A stretch of 6,824 nt of DNA, from assembly GCA_009695395.1 (NCBI GenBank), contig SIBB01000196.1, positions 1 to 6,824 of the forward strand, read 5' to 3'. Below are positions 5,376 through 6,824 of this stretch, piece after piece. A program made the position numbers and the translations under genes. The notes below the pieces were generated by a model. It did no database searches. It was given only the letters and a program-made list of their open reading frames with translations, and had not been told where the DNA came from. Origin of the DNA: Pedosphaera sp. Its GTDB lineage: Bacteria > Verrucomicrobiota > Verrucomicrobiia > Limisphaerales > SXTU01. The first letter of the stretch is position 1; every line of letters starts with the position of its first letter.

Positions 5376-6331
5376 ACGAACTCATCCCGCTGTTTGAATT
5401 TCAGCGCGTCTTCGTCACGCCGTGGACGCAGGACTTCAGCAGCTCCGTCTGGATCGTTCTCATGGGTTTCTTCGTGGCAACGGCGTGCGGGTTGGTGGGA
5501 AATTACCTCATCCTCCGCCGCATGGCCTTGGTCGGCGACGCCATCAGCCACAGCATTTTGCCGGGCATCGCAGTGGCGTTCCTCATCAGCGGCAGCCGCG
5601 GCTCGTTGCCGATGTTCCTCGGCGCGCTCGTGGCGGGCGCGGTCACGACGGTGCTCATCGAAGTCATCCACAAGAAGTCGCGCGTGAAGCAGGACGCGGC
5701 CATCGGCATCGCGTTCACGAGCCTCTTCGCGGTGGGCGTCATCCTCATCAGCCTCTTCGCGTCGAAGGTGGACCTCGACCAGGAATGCGTCCTCTACGGC
5801 GAGATCGCCTTCATCCCGCTGGAGGGGATGGTGGAGTTCGCCGGCCTGACGCTCGGCCCACCCTCCGTCGTGCGCATGGCCTTGGTGACGCTCGTGGTCG
5901 CGCTGCTCGTGGGCCTGTTCTACAAGGAACTCCTCGTCAGCTCCTTCGACCCCGCGCTGGCCTTCTCGCTGGGCATCAACTCGACCTTCGTCCACTACGC
6001 GCTGATGGCGATGCTCTCGGTGGTGGTGGTGAGTGCGTTCGAGGCGGTGGGGGCCATCCTCGTCATCGCCATGCTCATCCTGCCCGGCGCGACGGCCACG
6101 CTGCTCTCGCACCGCTTCCCCGTGATGCTGGGCCTGACCGTGCTGCACGCGGCGTTGAGCGCGGTGCTGGGCCTGCACCTGGGCGTCTGGCTGAACTGCT
6201 CGCTCGCCGCCGCGATGGTCGTGGCGGGGACGGGATTGTTTATTGCCGCCGCCGCAGTGTTCGGCTACCAACAAACTCACGCGCATGAACACTCTCAAAA
6301 CAACAACCTTCGTGGTCGCCGTGGTGATTAG
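5372..6331 (+). CDS. troD: Metal ABC transporter permease, second subunit
   Basis: A 319-residue ABC-3 family inner-membrane permease that would pair with TroC to form the metal channel. Residues about 25-305 contain eight or so membrane segments. The family motif MALVGDAISHSILPG is at 51-65 with Asp56 and His60 spaced as in TroC, and the cytoplasmic FYKELLVSSFDPALAFSLG loop at 193-211 is the expected contact with TroB. VGAILVIAMLILPGATA (226-242) is also typical. Unlike TroC it has neither a signal peptide nor a regulatory tail. It ends in a short hydrophilic tail with a small His cluster (THAHEH, 302-307), which lies after the last membrane segment; a metal-binding role for it is only a possibility. 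The start is fixed by GGGAGG and the overlap with troC. Its last 47 bases overlap a lipoprotein gene in another frame. Confidence 0.94.
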   Translation: MNELIPLFEFQRVFVTPWTQDFSSSVWIVLMGFFVATACGLVGNYLILRRMALVGDAISHSILPGIAVAFLISGSRGSLPMFLGALVAGAVTTVLIEVIHKKSRVKQDAAIGIAFTSLFAVGVILISLFASKVDLDQECVLYGEIAFIPLEGMVEFAGLTLGPPSVVRMALVTLVVALLVGLFYKELLVSSFDPALAFSLGINSTFVHYALMAMLSVVVVSAFEAVGAILVIAMLILPGATATLLSHRFPVMLGLTVLHAALSAVLGLHLGVWLNCSLAAAMVVAGTGLFIAAAAVFGYQQTHAHEHSQNNNLRGRRGD

Positions 6332-6704
6332 CCTCGGCAGTGCTGGTTGCCGGAAGCGTCGCTCCGAGCCAGTCACCCCAGTCTCCAGTGAATCCGCCCA
6401 AGCCAGGCCGACGACCCCATCCACCCAAGGGCCAGCAGCGAGCGCCCCGGCGGCGATGTCAGCGGCCAATCAGGTTGTGCTGGAGAAGAAATTTATGTCG
6501 CCTGAGACGTCATGGTCAGCCAAGACGCCCGATCAGAAACGGAGCGCCTATTACGCATGGTGCCAGCAATACATGTTCGGGGACGCCGCCACCAAGTCGA
6601 GGATCCTCGGTGAAATCAACCGCACGGGGCTTCCTCCCGACGACATCAAGGCCCTGCAATTGGAAAACCGAAAGCTGACGTTTCCTCCGCTGCCACTCCA
6701 GTAG
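6285..6704 (+). CDS. Small putative lipoprotein of unknown function
   Basis: A 139-residue protein that I do not recognise. Residues 1-21 form a lipoprotein signal (MNTLK, hydrophobic FVVAVVISL, lipobox SAGC), so Cys22 would be lipidated and the protein anchored to a membrane. The mature N-terminus is very basic (RKRR), followed by a Pro/Ser/Ala/Thr-rich flexible linker to about residue 64 and a small hydrophilic domain of some 75 residues (KKFMSPETSW, AYYAWCQQYMFGD, ILGEINRTGLPPDDIKAL), probably helical. I chose the ATG at 6285 because it puts the signal sequence at the N-terminus; the frame continues upstream to 6243 without adding sense. It overlaps the troD end by 47 bases and has no clear ribosome-binding site. 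It may be read through from the tro operon, but a role in metal transport is only guilt by association. Confidence 0.72.
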   Translation: MNTLKTTTFVVAVVISLGSAGCRKRRSEPVTPVSSESAQARPTTPSTQGPAASAPAAMSAANQVVLEKKFMSPETSWSAKTPDQKRSAYYAWCQQYMFGDAATKSRILGEINRTGLPPDDIKALQLENRKLTFPPLPLQ

Positions 6705-6824
6705 GAGGCGCGCTCGTTTTGAAGCGAACGAAACCGTGTCTTCAGCCGACGAGAAACTTGGAACGAGAACTTCGGGGCAAGTTAGTAGCGGCCAGCGGGA
6801 TCAAGGGGATTGCACCACAACCGG
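6705..6824. other. Right-edge segment with no supported gene
   Basis: The 120 bases after the lipoprotein stop have two plus-strand frames open to the window edge: one from a TTG at 6719, 10 bases after GGAGG (6704-6708), and one from a GTG at 6736. Each gives at most about 35 residues with no recognisable motif. No convincing terminator was seen. Confidence 0.3.

Noticed and set aside
5276..6469. Long minus-strand open frame (397 codons) opposite troD
   Set aside because: Antisense shadow of troD and the lipoprotein gene; low-complexity HRDE-rich translation with no family motif.
6711..6731. Short hairpins (TCGTT/AACGA, CGCT/AGCG) after the lipoprotein gene as a terminator
   Set aside because: Stems of only 4-5 bp with 8-base loops and no T-run; not convincing.
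6719..6824. Possible new gene starting at TTG 6719 or GTG 6736
   Set aside because: Fewer than 36 codons before the edge, rare start codons and no recognisable sequence.

Overview
The window is GC-rich and gene-dense, with a short AT-rich patch around 1950-2010. It looks like a chromosomal segment of a GC-rich Gram-negative bacterium. The protein styles fit best with the Verrucomicrobia/Planctomycetes group: a PMT-type membrane glycosyltransferase, a free-standing DUF971 protein, a metal-importer permease with a signal peptide and a fused DtxR-like tail, and several genes without a clear Shine-Dalgarno sequence. That placement is inference from sequence style, not from a marker gene.

Layout. 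Bases 2-1393 (+) are the 3' part of a large multi-pass membrane protein of the GT-C/PMT glycosyltransferase type, cut by the left edge. Bases 1394-1562 are non-coding and hold two inverted repeats. Bases 1563-1871 (-) encode a small DUF971 (GBBH-like N-terminal) protein with an intact Cys3-His metal site. The divergent intergenic region (about 1872-2057) carries an imperfect palindrome resembling a DtxR/MntR operator and two small dyads. From 2058 to 6331 (+) there is a four-gene Mn/Zn/Fe ABC importer operon: troA (periplasmic binding protein), troB (ATPase), troC (permease fused to a cytoplasmic DtxR-like domain) and troD (second permease). A small lipoprotein gene (6285-6704) overlaps the end of troD. 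The last 120 bases hold no gene I can support.

How the genes work together. TroA would capture a transition metal in the periplasm with a His3-Asp site and deliver it to a TroC/TroD heterodimeric channel driven by a TroB dimer. The gene order matches the known troABCD systems, in which a separate DtxR-family repressor (TroR/MntR) senses cytoplasmic metal. Here a DtxR-like module is covalently joined to the C-terminus of TroC. Its six metal-ligand positions in the dimerisation domain are all conserved, with Glu where DtxR has Cys102, but its recognition helix is acidic and lacks the usual DNA-contact residues. My main hypothesis is that this tail is a membrane-tethered cytoplasmic metal sensor that gates the transporter directly, while a separate repressor elsewhere would act on the upstream box.

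Two RNA/DNA structure candidates sit at gene junctions inside the operon. One is a roughly 100-bp nested inverted repeat between troA and troB. The other is a predicted helix that would pair the troC ribosome-binding site with a duplicated pyrimidine tract in its signal-peptide codons.
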